A DNA stretch of 64,000 bases from Fulvia fulva (Eukaryota > Ascomycota > Dothideomycetes > Mycosphaerellales > Mycosphaerellaceae). Position 1 is the first letter of the stretch, and every line of letters begins with the position of its first letter. The stretch is taken from assembly GCF_020509005.1 (NCBI RefSeq), contig NC_063023.1, positions 1,860,001 through 1,924,000 of the forward strand, written 5' to 3'. Under the pieces are notes generated by a model. That model searched no databases and was not told the DNA's origin. It saw only the letters and a list, made by a program, of their open reading frames with translations. Below are positions 11,692 to 23,923 of the stretch, in pieces. A program made the position numbers and the translations under genes.

Positions 11692-13557
11692 ACGTACTTT
11701 ACTACCGAGCGGGCTATACTACCGAGTAGGCCACTTTTACTAAGAACTGTACTACTTCTATAGATATAGCTATATAACTACTATTATAGCGTATATTGTC
11801 TTTAAACGAGGCCAAACTGACCTTAGCTGTCTAGACCACGAAACGCGACGCGATAATCACGAATCGACTTACTATAAAGGTATACGACGCGTCTCGAACT
11901 ACACTAGGGTATCGATTGAATAGACGACCTCCTCGGGGTGACTACGAGCCCAATTCGAAGAAGCTTATAGAGCTAGAAGAGAGGGTGATACTCAAGTATA
12001 TACTCGAGCTAGATCTTAGAGGTTTCACGCTATTAAAGGCTAGTATATAAGTAATAGCCAATTCATTACTATAAGAGAAGGGTCTTAAGCCCGCTAGTCG
12101 TAATTAGACAGACAGGTTTATTAGGCGGTATCGTAAGCTAAAGGTTCGTATAACACGTAGATACGATTGTTAGCGAGCCCTAATAGAAGATCTAGACGTT
12201 ATCGAGAGGTAGTTCTTGCTTATACGTAATATAAAGGAGAAGTATAGCATACTTGACTAGGACACCTATAACTTCGACGAGATAGGGTTTATAATAGGTG
12301 TTATTACGTCTTAGAGCGTCGTTACGGGTTTAGAAAGGCGTAGTAGAAAGAGGAAGGTCGTTTATTAGGGCAATAGAGAATAGGTAATAGTGATTAAGAC
12401 TATCTATATAGACGGAATAGCGCTCCTACCCTATGTTATCCTTATAGACAGACAGTATATTAGTACCTAGTACTAAGACGGCAACTTGAGTCTAGACTAG
12501 ACAATCGGGCTAATAGAGAACGGCTAGACTAATAATAAGTTCGGTAAACAATAGCTAGAGCATTTCTAGAAGTATACTATAGCTCGTACGACTAGGGTAT
12601 AGAGACTACTTATTATCGACAGCTACGAGAGCTATAACTCGAAGGCATTCTACAATCTATATAAGGAATACAAGATCTTGGCCCTATATATACTATCGTA
12701 CGCCTCGTACTTACTCTAGCTATTAGATATAGGTTGCTATTCGCCTTTAAAGAAGGTATACGGTACTTAGCTCTTGGGCTTAGTACGCTAGCGTATTACT
12801 TATATCGATAAAGTAGAGTTCCTACGCGCCTTCCGGGTAGCCTATAACGCTATATTTAGATAGGAGAACATCCTATCGAGCTTCAGAGGCGCTAGTTTAG
12901 TTCTATTTAATCTATAGGTAGTGATAGATAAGCTTAATATTAAGCTACGTACGCCAACCCCTCTAGCTCCAGACTCTACCCCTTAGGAGTCGAAGACACT
13001 ACGAACTACAAAAGAATTCGACTCTTAATCGACACTAGTAACGAACAAAATACGTGCCCGGGCAGGTTCATCGCCAAACTCGTTATAGGGAGGGGTATAT
13101 TAGCTTATAAAAGGGAGTAGAGAGATAGCGTATTAGATAGCTCTTATACGAAGCGAGATTAGTAAGCTACGTAAGTCTAACGAGGCCCTTATATAGCAAA
13201 AAGCACGAAAGCGCAAGTATATTCAGTCTAGAGGGTCTCTAACCTTCGATAAGGCGTCGTAATTAATACCTCTAGAGGATACTAGGAGGTAGGAAGTAAG
13301 TAAAGAGTCGCTAGATAGTATTTGGCTAGTACTAAGGCTACGACGCTACAAGCAATATAGCGAGTCGGGGTATAACGTACGTACCTATTAAGTAGACTTA
13401 CTAGATAGCGAAGAATCTAAAGAGGAATTGTCCTCCTAGTAACGATTCTATAGGATGTCGTCGTATTAAGATACCGTCGTAATTAAAGTAGAAGTAGTAT
13501 AGTTCTTAGCAAAAGTAGCCCGCTCAGTAGTATAGCCCGCTCGGTAGTGAAGCACGT
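11692..13557 (+). mobile_element. Fot1/pogo-type DNA transposon (Tc1/mariner superfamily)
   Basis: 1866 bp, flanked by TA duplications (11690-11691 and 13558-13559). Terminal inverted repeats of about 45 bp start ACGTACTTTACTACCGAGCG on the left and have their complement ending at 13557, differing only by RIP-type changes. The other W LTR at 45034-45396 keeps the empty site (CTTACTAATTAG). One transposase frame fills the interior. Confidence 0.9.
11764..13439 (+). pseudogene. Pogo/Fot1 transposase (CENP-B-like HTH plus DDE_1), RIP-inactivated
   Basis: A single + frame with TAG/TAA stops only. An N-terminal helix-turn-helix pair lies at about 11930-12200 (LIELEERVILKYILEL; RRYRKLKVR). The DDE core starts with YNFDEIGFIIGV near 12265. 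Next come the DGN...QWLEHF block near 12480-12570 and LLIIDSYESYNS near 12610, where family members have DGHxSH; Gly-to-Ser and His-to-Tyr are RIP-type changes. The LLQLLDIGCYSPLK block follows near 12715. The C-terminal about 170 codons are charged. Transposase would bind the TIRs and cut at TA. Inactive. Confidence 0.85.
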
Positions 13558-14037
13558 TAATTAGAATACGACCTCTACTCTAATTATTATACTTTACTCT
13601 TAGCCCGCCTTAGCCTCTCTAAAGAATACCGCTACGTAACTTAACTCTTCTCTTTTAAGACTAGCCCTAGAACGAGATATAATACTTTAGACGCCCTTAG
13701 GATAAGTACTACTTAGGTAGCTAGAAGGGGAACACCCGCCCCTAGTAAAGTAGGAAGTAGCCGCCGTACGCTACTATAGATAAGTACTATAAAGGACGAT
13801 AAGTCTAATAACGATAACAAACCCGTTCCTAGGAAGAAGGACGTTAAGGCTACTAAGCCTAACCTCTTCTATAGAGATAGGGCTAAGTTCGACGACCAGG
13901 TCAATCAGATAGATATATACCTTATATTTAACCTAGTCGATCCCGATAAACGGACAATTTTTACTATTTCGTTCCTTTATAGAAGTACGTAGAACTAGAT
14001 CAAACCTTACCTTAAGAACTACCTTAACGGTATAGGA

Positions 14038-14269
14038 TATTAAGAACATATAGGCCGTAGGTTAAGTATATAGGTGTAGGTGTGTTATATAACTAGATCA
14101 CGTGACTAGGGTTTGCTAGCCTATAGGCTAGTAAACATCTAGACACCTAGTATCTACCTATACTAATACTAGCGATACTATATATAGATATAAGCTTCTA
14201 TTAGGTCCTTCTTCGTCTTTGGTATAATCCGCCGTCTTCTACTACTACGTAACTCGTACCTATTTAATA
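14038..14269 (+). repeat. 5' LTR of copia
   Basis: Direct repeat of 19578-19811 with a few indels and CA/TG-to-TA differences; start RIPped to TATTAAG. Confidence 0.85.
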
Positions 14270-14389
14270 GGTTATAAGCCCGAGTTAGTAACTCGGTGTT
14301 TCACCCTTAATAAAGTCGTATTAGAGTTATTCCTCTTTAGAACAAAAGGAAGGCAGACTAGAGGCCGCACCCGCCTTATATAGGAAGCT

Positions 14390-17300
14390 ATAGCCGTGCT
14401 ATAGGTGTATATAAGACGTAAAAGAGCCTAGTAAGGCACTATTAGACTCCGAGTTAGGGAGCCTATACTAATACCTTAGACAAGTAGGCGAGCTTACTAA
14501 GAAGAGTCGCTCTCCGGACATCGCGTTTGTATCGACTAACTATTTATTCTAAGAGAGCCGTAGTGTCTTAGTAACTTCCTCTACTAAGAGAGTTACGCTA
14601 TAGTATCTTAGTACTAATACGATCCTTACCGACCGACTTTCCTTCTCTTCCCGGCGGATAGCCATCCTCTCCGCTATTAACCTCGCGTTCGGTTTATCCT
14701 ATTTCGATCCGATTACGTACGACCGAGTATATCCTTTTACCTAAGGGTAGCTAACCTATCCCTTAACTTACAAAAAATAGAGAACGAGACTAGGTTCTTA
14801 AGAAAGAGAGTAGTACCTATTCTAATAAGAGAGAACTACGAAACATAGTTCAAGCTAATAAGAATACACCTAGTATTAAAGTAGGTTAACTAGGTCCTCG
14901 AAGACATTATTACGGACATTCCTGCTATAACCCTATCTATAGCGACACCCTCTACATTATCGGAGTCATCCCTCCCTTTTGATTAAGCGATAAGGAAGGC
15001 ATCGTATAGACGGCATAATATAACGGCCCTATATAAGATGTATATCTGTCTGTTGATAGATAATTAAGAGATAATATACGAGATCCGGTATATAAAGGAG
15101 TTAAAGGAATAGGCTAAAGCTAAATATAAGAGAAGACTTCTCGCTACTAGAAGAAGTTTGCTTTAGTAATACACCAATTTCGTGATAATAGAGGACTAGT
15201 CAATAGATGACGCCTAGTAGGAGCTTAGCTCAATTATAAGGAGGGCTGTTTTAATCCCGCCTTAGTTCTAAGATATTAAGACTAAGGACAGAAAGATCTA
15301 GTAACTCTTAGTAGCTCTACTAGACTTATTTGGCTCAATTCGCGATGCAATTGATACCTAGGTGAATCTCTTACTATAAGACATTCTTACAATTCTTAGG
15401 TAGAAGCAAGAATCAATAATTTATTAAGGGATAGCTATGTTTACTAAGCAGGGTTTCTAGGGTAAGCTTACGTGCTATCTCTACGGTAGTAACCATTTTA
15501 TAAGCAAGTGCCTACACCTTTCTATAGCTCAGTAGGCTGTTAGGAACAAGGACAAACTAGCTAGGGTTACCTACCCTACTAAGAGATAACCGTTACTACC
15601 TCGTAGGAGGTTATTATTACTAAACCTTCGTAATGTCCTTAAGGTAATAACGGACCGTATAAAGTAGATAAAGGAGAGCCGTAAGCCAAAGGCCTCCTCT
15701 AGTAAGCCTATAAGGGCCTATACGACCTAAGAAGACGTATTAGACTCTAAGATACTATTAGAAGATAATAATGTTAATGAGGTTGCCTATTCTACTATAG
15801 AAGCTAAAGGTAAGTACCCCTCGTCCGAGTAGTTACTTAACTCTTATACTTCATTACATATAACTAACTAAGATTCACTATTTAGGACACTAAGGCCTCT
15901 TTAAAAGAGGAAGTAGATCAAGGTTAGGGGTGGCTATCTACAAGCTATATATATAGGAAGTGTAGTAATAGGTAGTCCTTCTAGAAAGCAAATTGTCTTA
16001 GAAAATGTCTTGTTTGTTCCTAGCCTTAGAGTTAGTCTTGTTTCGTAGAATTAGTTTAGCTAATAGTTTGCTATCTAACTACCTAGTTTTACCCTAAAAT
16101 CCTTGTCTAGTAAACCCGTTGCCTAGACCAAACTTCGAGGAGGAGTACCGTTTATCTACTCGATCTCGGAAATTCTTAAGCTATAGTATACTAGTATACT
16201 CTCTTAGGAACGTGACGGCACCGCTATAGCTAATACTAAGTCTAAAGATTAGTAGGAGCTATAGTATAGAAGATATGTACACCTTAGTAAGGGACTGCTA
16301 AGAAACCTTTATAGAGTTACTAATAAGAAAGATCCTATCCCTATTCCTTCTAAACACCTAAGTTATAAGGTATACTCCCTTACTAATATAAGGAAGTTTA
16401 AGGGACCTACTATAGAGAGAAAAGGAGAAAGGCTAGCCCTTATCTCTATTGATATCTATAGGCCTTTTTAGGGCGTAGTCTCTAGGCTAGGATACAAATA
16501 TTAGCTTAAGATTATAGACAACTTCTCTAGGCAGAAGTGGGTAATCCCTTTAAAGGCTAGGAGCGACGCTCCTATAGCCCTACGGGATTAGAAGGTCTAG
16601 GCAGAACGGTAGTCAAGGTGCTTTCTGTCTACGATCCGTAGTAATAGTACAAAGGGAATTCTCGCCTTACTAAAAGAGTAGGAGAAGGAGTTTAGTACTT
16701 AGATAGACACAACTAATACCTATAACTCTCTTCAAAATAGACCTATAGAAAGGTCAATTCAAGTCTCTAAGAACATAGTCCGGGCTATACTTAAAGACTC
16801 TAGTATACTAGTTAAGTTCTAGCTAGAAGCTTTATAAGTATAGACTATAATTAGAAACAGACTGCCTAATAGTCCGATCATTAATAGTATTACTCTTTTA
16901 CTAGAAGAAGCCTTTACTAGCGAAGTACCGTTAGTCGACTATTTCCGCGTCTAGGGATATAAAGCTATAGTCTATATAGACCTAAGAGCCTAATCTTAAG
17001 GCTTAAGGAGAGACAAGTTGATAAACCGAGGAAAAGAAGCCGTGTTTATAGGCTATTTAGAAAACACTACAAAATAATAGCTATTCTAGGATCCCGATAT
17101 AAAAGCTATAAAAGCGTATAGTCACGTCGACTAGTTTAAGAATAAGAAGGGGGGAGATATAGATCTTGGTATCACCTTTACTAACTAGCCGAGTCGAGCG
17201 CTATAGCGTAATCCTGTTAGGAGGAAGCTCTTTAGGGCGAATTTTCCGATAGGGGATTATTAGAGACACCGTTACGAAGGCTAGGAGAAAATATTAAGGC

Positions 17301-19530
17301 GGTTTTAATACTATTAAAGGCTAATAACGGTGGATCTATACAGAACCTATCTAAGTTATTAACACTATAGTAATCGCTATATATACAACTTCCCCCTCCC
17401 CTAAAGGACATTAGGGAATACTAGTAATTTAGAGATTAGGGTACTCTAATAAAAGAAAAAGAAGATGTCGTTTAGTTCGACCTATCCGAACACCTAGCGC
17501 TACCTTAGGTTATAGGCAACAAGAGGTTAAGGGGGGACGGAGATAATAACTCTAAAGAGTATAAGGCTACATACTATAAGGCTCTTATCGCCTAGATATT
17601 CTATCTAGACCCTATAATAAGCTAGGTAGAGAAGATTCTAAACGACGTAGAAGAATATACATTTGCTACTATTAGGTAGGCTATAGCCTATTAGTAGGAA
17701 GTACTAATCCTAAAGTCCTATAAGGTAGCCGTAAGAGACCCCGAATAGGGATATATATAGAGAGAGGCAATCGAGAACGAACTTATTGCCTTAGTAAGCA
17801 ACAATACCTAGGAAGTAGTTATACCGCTAAAGGGTACAAATCTAATTACTTCTAGGTCGGTCGTTATTATAAAAAGAATGATTAGTAGAGCTATTAAGAA
17901 GTTTAAGGCAAGACTAGTTATAAGAGGATTTTTATAGAAATATAGGGTTGACTTCGAAGAGACCTTTATACCTACGGTTAGACATAATACTCTCCGAGTA
18001 TTTATAGCAGTAGTGTGTAAGAGAGATCTCGAGATACACCTAGTAGATGTAAATAATGCTTTTACCTAAAGTAGCCTTCTTGTTCAGATGTAGCATCTTA
18101 AAGGGAGTTAATAATCAGGAAGTGATCTAGTAGCCTAAGGCATCCACGATGACTCAGCTTATAGGGAGATACCTTCTCTCCCCTTTAGCTTAGATAGACA
18201 TCCAACACAATCAACATATTGGTTCCTGATATATTGCTACATGCTCGTGCTATTAGTCAGTTAAAGATTGATCTCTTACTCTACTCCGCTACTATCCACC
18301 CGTACCGGTTCAACAATTCTTAAAGAAATCTATATAATCCTACCCCTAGGAGTTAAAGCACCTCTAAATATAGTATTTAAGGTCCTACGAAGCCTTTATA
18401 GGCTTAAGCAAGTAGCTAGAGACTAGAAAAAGCTCTATATTATGAAGCTAGAGAAGATTAGATTTACCTAGTCCTAGGTAGATCTATACCTACTTATCTA
18501 TACGGATAGAGACCTTATAGTCCTTACCTATATAGATGACATACCTATTATAGCTCCGAAGCTATTAGATGTTTAGTAGTTTAAGGCTAAGCTTAGAAAA
18601 GTGTTTAAGATTAAAGATCTTAGTAAACCTACGAAGATCCTTAGAATAAGGATTATAAGAGACAGGTCCTAAGGCACTTTGAAGCTTGATTAAGGATACT
18701 ATGTCTACGCTAACTTAGCCAAGATGAATATAGCTAGAGAGAAGGCTACGCTAACCTACTCATCTATAGAGAGCTACGAGCATTTAGTACCTACGGCTCC
18801 TATAGATAAGAGGTGTAACAAACAGGATTACTAGAGCTATAATAGTACCTAGATATAGCTAATAATAATAACAAGGCCAGACTTAGCATTCCCCCTTAGA
18901 AGAATTAGCTTATATATTGCTAATCCCTCGTAGTAGTATATAAAGGCTTTAAAGAAGCTCTCCCGATACCTACAGTCGTACCGAGACCTAGGTCTTATAT
19001 ATAGAAAGGCAGGGGGCAATCTCTAGGGATACTCGGACTCTAACTACGCTATAGACAAAGTGGATAGAGTCTCAATTCTAGGATACGTATAGTTCCTTTA
19101 TAGATCACCTATGTCATAGATAAGTAGGAAGTAGAAGTCTATTACAACATTAATAATAGAAGCTAAGTTTATAGCTATAAACGTAGCCGTAAAGTAGTCA
19201 CAATTTCTTGCTACTGTCCTTAGGGAAATGGGGTGCCTAGAACTAGTAGGAAAGAGCTCTTTCTAGACGAGTATAAGGGTAAGCAAGGGTACTATTAACG
19301 AGCTAAGGCTAGTCAAGCTTATAGATAAAAACTAAGCCGCTTTAACACTTGTTAAAGATGCCTATATATATAAAAGGTCAAAGCATATTAATGTTATATA
19401 TAACTATATTAGACATCTCTAGTAGTAGAAGAATATTATAGTGAACTACTCCTATATAAAGGAAATAGCTACTAATAGGTTAATAAAGCCTCTTAATAGC
19501 TAGTAGTTCTAAAACTTTATAAGGTAGCTC
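14390..19530 (+). pseudogene. Copia Gag-Pol (gag, integrase, RT, RNase H)
   Basis: Readable with TAG/TAA stops. A Gag C-terminal knuckle, CYLYGSNHFISKC, is near 15475. The GAG_pre-integrase/integrase core is at about 16200-16900, and the integrase C-terminal segment (FIGYLEN...DPDIKAIKAYSHV) at about 17045-17130. RT runs from 17840 (FKARLVIRGF) through HLVDVNNAFT near 18040. It then resumes after the solo LTR at LKEIYIILP (18322), with the YIDDIPII catalytic box near 18530. RNase H lies near 19010-19330 (GYSDSNYAID; IEAKFIAI). Copia order INT before RT is clear. Catalytic Asp pairs survive, but many stops inactivate it. Confidence 0.8.
18081..18315 (+). repeat. Solo LTR inside copia RT
   Basis: 235 bp, TGTTCAGATG...TTCAACA, related in reverse to 8827-9061. 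Flanks read cttct (18076-18080) and attct (18316-18320), a 4-of-5 match to a TSD. Removing it joins RT codons SSLL and KEIYI in frame. It keeps CA/TG dinucleotides, unlike its host. Confidence 0.75.
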
Positions 19531-19577
19531 TAGCTTACGTAAAGGGATTATAGGAGACTATATAGCCTAAGTAGGAG

Positions 19578-19811
19578 TGTTAAGAACATATAGGCCGTAG
19601 GTCAAGTATATAGGTATAGGTATGTTATATAACTAGATTATATAACTAGGGTTTGCTAGTCTATAGGCTAGTAAACATCCGGACACCTAGTATCTACCTA
19701 TACTAACACTAGCGATACTATATATAGATACACGCTATCCTATTAGGTCCTTCTTCGTCTTTCGTATAATCCGCCGTCTTCTACTACTACGTAACTCGTA
19801 CCTACTTAATA
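19578..19811 (+). repeat. 3' LTR of copia
   Basis: 234 bp; begins TGTTAAGAACAT and ends CTTAATA, followed by the TSD tagga. Confidence 0.85.
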
Positions 19812-20491
19812 TAGGATAACGAGACCCTACTAGAATGTTTAGGAACTATATGCTCTTTAAGGATAAGATAAAGTCGATCTTCGGGACTTCGAACAAAATA
19901 TAGTAGGCTATACAAATTATTTGATACCTAAAGTAAAAGGCATCTACTTCGGAGTATATAGCTAAGTTTAAAGAATATAGACAGATTACTAGATAGGACT
20001 AGACGGCGCTAATAACAATATTCCGACTAGGACTTAAGGACTCTATTAAGGACGAGCTTATAAGATACGGAGGATAGATTAATAACTACGAGTAGCTAAT
20101 AAAAGCGTCGATCGACATCGACGACTAGCTATAGGAACGGTACTAGGAAAGGAAGTACGACTCTAAGGTAGGAGGTATAGTAGGATACGTTCTAGATTGT
20201 AAACCTACTATAGATTACGTAGCGAAGGGGGACTTCCCGCGATAGAGCCTACCCTACTATAGACTATAGCTAATAGAACTGGATATTACCTAACAAGGAA
20301 ATAGGATCGATAGAGGTAAGGGCCGAGGAAAGCCCTTTAATAGAAAAGGATAACTAATATACTACGCCTATAGTAAGGAAGGCTATATAGTAAGGGATTG
20401 TCGCGGTAAAAAAATGGTGCGCCGCGAACAGTTGAATATAATATAACTACGAACTAGTAAACCTAGGAGTAGGGTTAGATCTCTAGGAGAT

Positions 20492-20675
20492 TGTCACGGG
20501 TAGCCCACGACCCCTTACTATAGCTACATCGGCCCGGGTAAACCGCTGACCTTCCGTATCGGGTTAGCGCGGCTTAGCTTTACTTTATAACTTCGCTACG
20601 CCTCGCGCTCCTCTTTCGTAGCTTCGCAGAATAATAACTCTCTTATTCGGACCCTATAGTATACGCGCCCTTATA
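20492..20675 (+). repeat. 5' LTR of X (184 bp)
   Basis: Begins TGTCACGGGTAGCCC and ends CCCTTATA. TATAA box at 20586-20590. Same length as the 3' LTR and the X2 LTRs. Confidence 0.9.
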
Positions 20676-20692
20676 GTTTGTTCTACTACCCT

Positions 20693-20713
20693 ACCTAGAT
20701 CGCGGATCTAGGT
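20693..20713 (+). promoter_or_regulatory. Conserved leader hairpin of X
   Basis: A 9-bp perfect inverted repeat (ACCTAGATC / GATCTAGGT) around GCG, 18 bp after the LTR. It is identical at 47282-47302 in X2 although both copies are RIPped. It could be a packaging or dimerisation hairpin; role not known. Confidence 0.4.
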
Positions 20714-20812
20714 AAGGGACGCGTAACAATAGGAATAGACAGAACTATAGAACTCGAAGAACGCGTAGAGTCGTATTAGAACAGAGAACACGGTAAGGCG
20801 TATAGCGCGTAA

Positions 20813-23229
20813 ATGCCTAGAGAACGTAACGCGGCGATATTATTAGTAGGTGGTCGCGCGCTCGTAGATAGTTAGGAAATAGGCATCGTTACGCCTCCCC
20901 CGAACCTAGACAATATATCTTTATAGACAAACGGCGGTATACTACCGCTACTAAAGCCTAAGGGCAAAGGTAAGTAGCGTATATCTCTTTTTCCCGACCT
21001 CTCCTCTTTTCCTCGGAGTTAGACATAGGACAATAACTAGCGGGTTATAGTAGATACCGGTATCGCGCTATAATAGGAAATTGACGAAGCTTACTAGAAA
21101 GCCTTCGAGCGAGAAGAAAGTAGTAAGATTAACTTTATAGAACTATTCGAGTTTAAGCTCGAAGAGAACCTAGGCGGCGACCTAGACGAGGTGTACCTAT
21201 TACTCGACGAGGCAGAGCACATTCTCGTATCTAAATACTAGAATGTTATACTAAACAAACTCACGACCCTCGTATCCTAGCACCCGAAGACTACCTACGA
21301 CTTCGTGCTATAGGGAGTGAATATAGCGATTACTAAAGATAGACAACTTGATATAATAGAGCGAGCTAATAACCTCTAGAACACCTAGTACACTACGCTA
21401 TATACCAAGTAGAACCGTATCTATAAGATACTACGAAGCGAGGAAGCTATAATATAGAAGATGGCCGTAGACCTAAAGAGTAAGAAGGATTATGACCTAG
21501 CAAAGTTATAAGAGGTAGAGAAGAAGTATAGGGAGGCTAATAACCTATATAAGCAATTTAGCGAGATTTACGAAAAGGAGAAGAAGAAGGTATAGGATGC
21601 CGAAGCTAAGAACTAGGCTCTATAGAAGGAGGTTAACGATCTAAAGACTCGACTCTAAGCTACTAAAGACACTATATAGAATAGAGGTAGGGGCCGCTCT
21701 AGTCGCCGACCCTCCTATTTACCTCCGCGCGAGACTTTACTCGAGTAGCTAATACGTAAGTATCGTAAAGCTACTACTAGAGGCGGCGGCGGAGGCGGTA
21801 GTAACGATAATAACGGCAATAGTAATAACGACCGAGGACGTAATAGAAACCGTCTACGACCTAATAATAACAACGTTCGCGACTCTCGAGCGCGTAACAC
21901 CCGTATATAGACTCCCCTAACCGAACTTCTAGAACGCCTATTTACTATCGACCGTACTCTAATACGCGGTATCGAGGTTAGTAAGGGCGTGCCTAACCCG
22001 AAGTACTTTAAGAACGATAACGACCCTAACTTCGATAGCTAGTATAGTAGCGTACTTCTTAAGCTAACTATAACTACTTTCCGCTCCGAGGTAGACGGCC
22101 TACGTTTTATATATAGATAGACATAGGGTGACCCTTAGAGAAGTATTAAGCCGAGGATCCCTATACCTAGACAACAATTATTTAACGAGTTTAAGACTAG
22201 TAAAGAACTACTAGATTAGATAACGCGCTAGTACGGTATCCGTAACGAAGGAACTAAGGCTATAGTTAACATCGCTACCTATAAGTAGGAGTAGGGCGAG
22301 ACCTTTATTACCTTCTACGCTCGCTACTCGAAGCTATATACTTAGATAGAGTTGACCGACAAGACTAAGCTAATACTGTTTCGTAACCGCCTAAACCGTA
22401 AGTACTTTATTAAGACTTTCGGCGATAGGGAAGTAGATAGACGCTTATATAATATATAGGATGTTATTAAGGAATATACGGTATTAGATAAGAGCTTCTA
22501 CGAGACCGACCGACTATATCTATAGAAGGAGCGCCTACGTAGTAACCCTAATTTGAACAATAACGGCGTATAGGGCGGTAGTAATACCGTAGGCGCCGTA
22601 GCTACTAGTACGACCGCTATAATCGTCTAGCGACTACTATAATACGTAGGTACGAAGAAGAAGGAGGACCTCCTAGTTCACTTATAGAACCTACCTTCAT
22701 TAAACCGTAAGTAGCGGGAGGACCTTAAGAAGTAGGGTAAGTACTACCGCTACCGTATAGGCTCGTACGTATTAACGAACCCCGAATGCCCAATATATAG
22801 TTACGACGGCGACTACCGCCCTCTACGCCTACGAAACAACGCGAACGCTAACCCGAACCTTAGCTCCCTTACTACCGACCTATAGCAATAGGGAAATAGT
22901 ACGACCGCTACCTAAGCGTAGTAGATAGCGGTTAGTAACCGAACTTTCTAAGACAGAAAGAGTATAAGATTAAGAGATATAAATGTAAGAGACGGACTAT
23001 AGTAAGGAGCTTAAGATATCGGTATATATACTAGATAAATAACAACTAGCTATACACCCTTATATAGTATTACCCGTAATGATATAACATAAAAAGGCTC
23101 GCGGCCTTATAGATTCTGCCTCTACCTCTCTCTTTCTTAATTAGAAATTTATACGTAAATATACAATACCCTTAATCCCTTTGACGAAGAACAGACGATT
23201 GATACTAGGAGATAGATCGGCTATAGCGC
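20813..23229 (+). pseudogene. Gag of X with N-terminal coiled coil
   Basis: An ATG at 20813 opens a frame with TAG/TAA stops. A long charged helical/coiled-coil region spans about 21060-21670 (for example KQFSEIYEKEKKKVQDAEAK with RIP stops). A Gly/Asn/Asp-rich linker lies at 21780-21870, and the capsid core at about 21950-22550 (NFDSQYSSVLLKL; FYARYSKL; LFRNRL). A degraded knuckle reading YYRYRIGSYVLTNPEC is near 22740-22790. The N-terminal coiled coil plus Asn-rich linker is longer than in simple Ty3 Gags. The X2 copy at 47403 has this ATG changed to ATA. Confidence 0.65.
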
Positions 23230-23446
23230 GTTAGATTATATAGATAGATAGATAGATTATTCATTCGCCTGTTTTAGTGCCCTATAGCCTATACAGGTCT
23301 CTCGCTATTTAGGTCTATTTGTGTAGGTAGGAAACCCGATTAACGGATGAAAACCTCCTCGTCTTTGCCCTCCTCGTTCTTTCCTGTCTTGTCCTTTCGT
23401 TCTCCTTCCTTCAGGGTACGCTAGTGTCATAGTTGTTACCCTATGA

Positions 23447-23923
23447 CTACCTTGCCCGTAACCCTAGTGATGTCCTCCTCTCGATTCCCTTTCTCCCTTC
23501 TGTTTCGCCGGCTCTTCTCTCTCTCTCCCTCCTCTCTATCCACCTTTCCGTTTCTACTGCTAGGGAGAATTGCTCTAGGTAGTCCTCGTTAAGGATCCAT
23601 CTTATCACTCTCCTTATATCTTGTCTGTCCTGGATGATGGCCTGGTATTGCCTGTCTCTTGCCTTCGCCCTCCACTGGCTTCTCCCTTTTACCCACTTAG
23701 TACAGTTCAGCACTATGTGCTCCGGGTTTTAGGATAGGTAGCCACAGGGGCAACGTTTGGAATCGTATCCTGGGACTCTTCTTTGGTGCAAGTATGCTCT
23801 CAGCCCAATGTGCTCAGAGCGAATCTGGATAGCTATACTTGCTTCCGCCCTCTTCAGGTCTTTGTAGATAAGGTAGTTATACCTCCCGAAGGTCCTGGCC
23901 GCTAGTGGGGCTCCTGGCCTCAC
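23447..23923 (-). pseudogene. LINE ORF2 C-terminal remnant
   Basis: Two minus-strand frames (23923-23729 and 23713-23447) read as the end of a Tad-like ORF2. RAEASIAIQIRSEHIGLRAY is shared with the LINE at 29219-30403, followed by RCPCGYLS from the terminal Cys-rich motif and WILNEDYLEQFSLAVETE. The two are broken by RIP stops (TAG/TAA) around 23715-23728. No catalytic part remains. It may serve only as the 3' recognition region for mobilisation by a full LINE. Confidence 0.7.

Larger units (their letters stand above)
11454..13684 (+). repeat. 5' LTR of W, interrupted by Fot1-like transposon
   Basis: Outer parts 11454-11691 and 13558-13684 match 45034-45273 and 45274-45396 of the 3' LTR. Ends read TATTA...TAATA, RIPped from TGTTA...TAACA. 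The heptamer TTAGACT occurs several times around a TATATAAGG box. Confidence 0.85.
14038..19811 (+). mobile_element. Ty1/copia retrotransposon with both LTRs
   Basis: LTRs at 14038-14269 (232 bp) and 19578-19811 (234 bp); the right one keeps TGTTAAG at its start. The TSD tagga lies at 14033-14037 and 19812-19816, inside W gag. The internal region carries gag, integrase, RT and RNase H in copia order. A GGTTATAAGCCCG primer-site-like sequence follows the 5' LTR. A 235-bp solo LTR of a related family sits in the RT region. Heavy RIP. Confidence 0.9.
13760..20491 (+). pseudogene. Gag of W, split by the copia insertion
   Basis: The frame runs 13860-14037, is interrupted at GG-AT by the copia, and resumes at 19817 with RNYMLFKDKIKSIFG, the usual capsid core. 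A helical capsid region continues to about 20180. Near 20355-20405 is a knuckle reading YYAYSKEGYIVRDC, a CX2CX4HX4C motif with Cys and His changed to Tyr by RIP. Basic residues (RGKGRGKP) precede it. Element X inserted about 90 bp after the knuckle. Gag coats the RNA in the particle; this copy cannot be translated. Confidence 0.75.
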
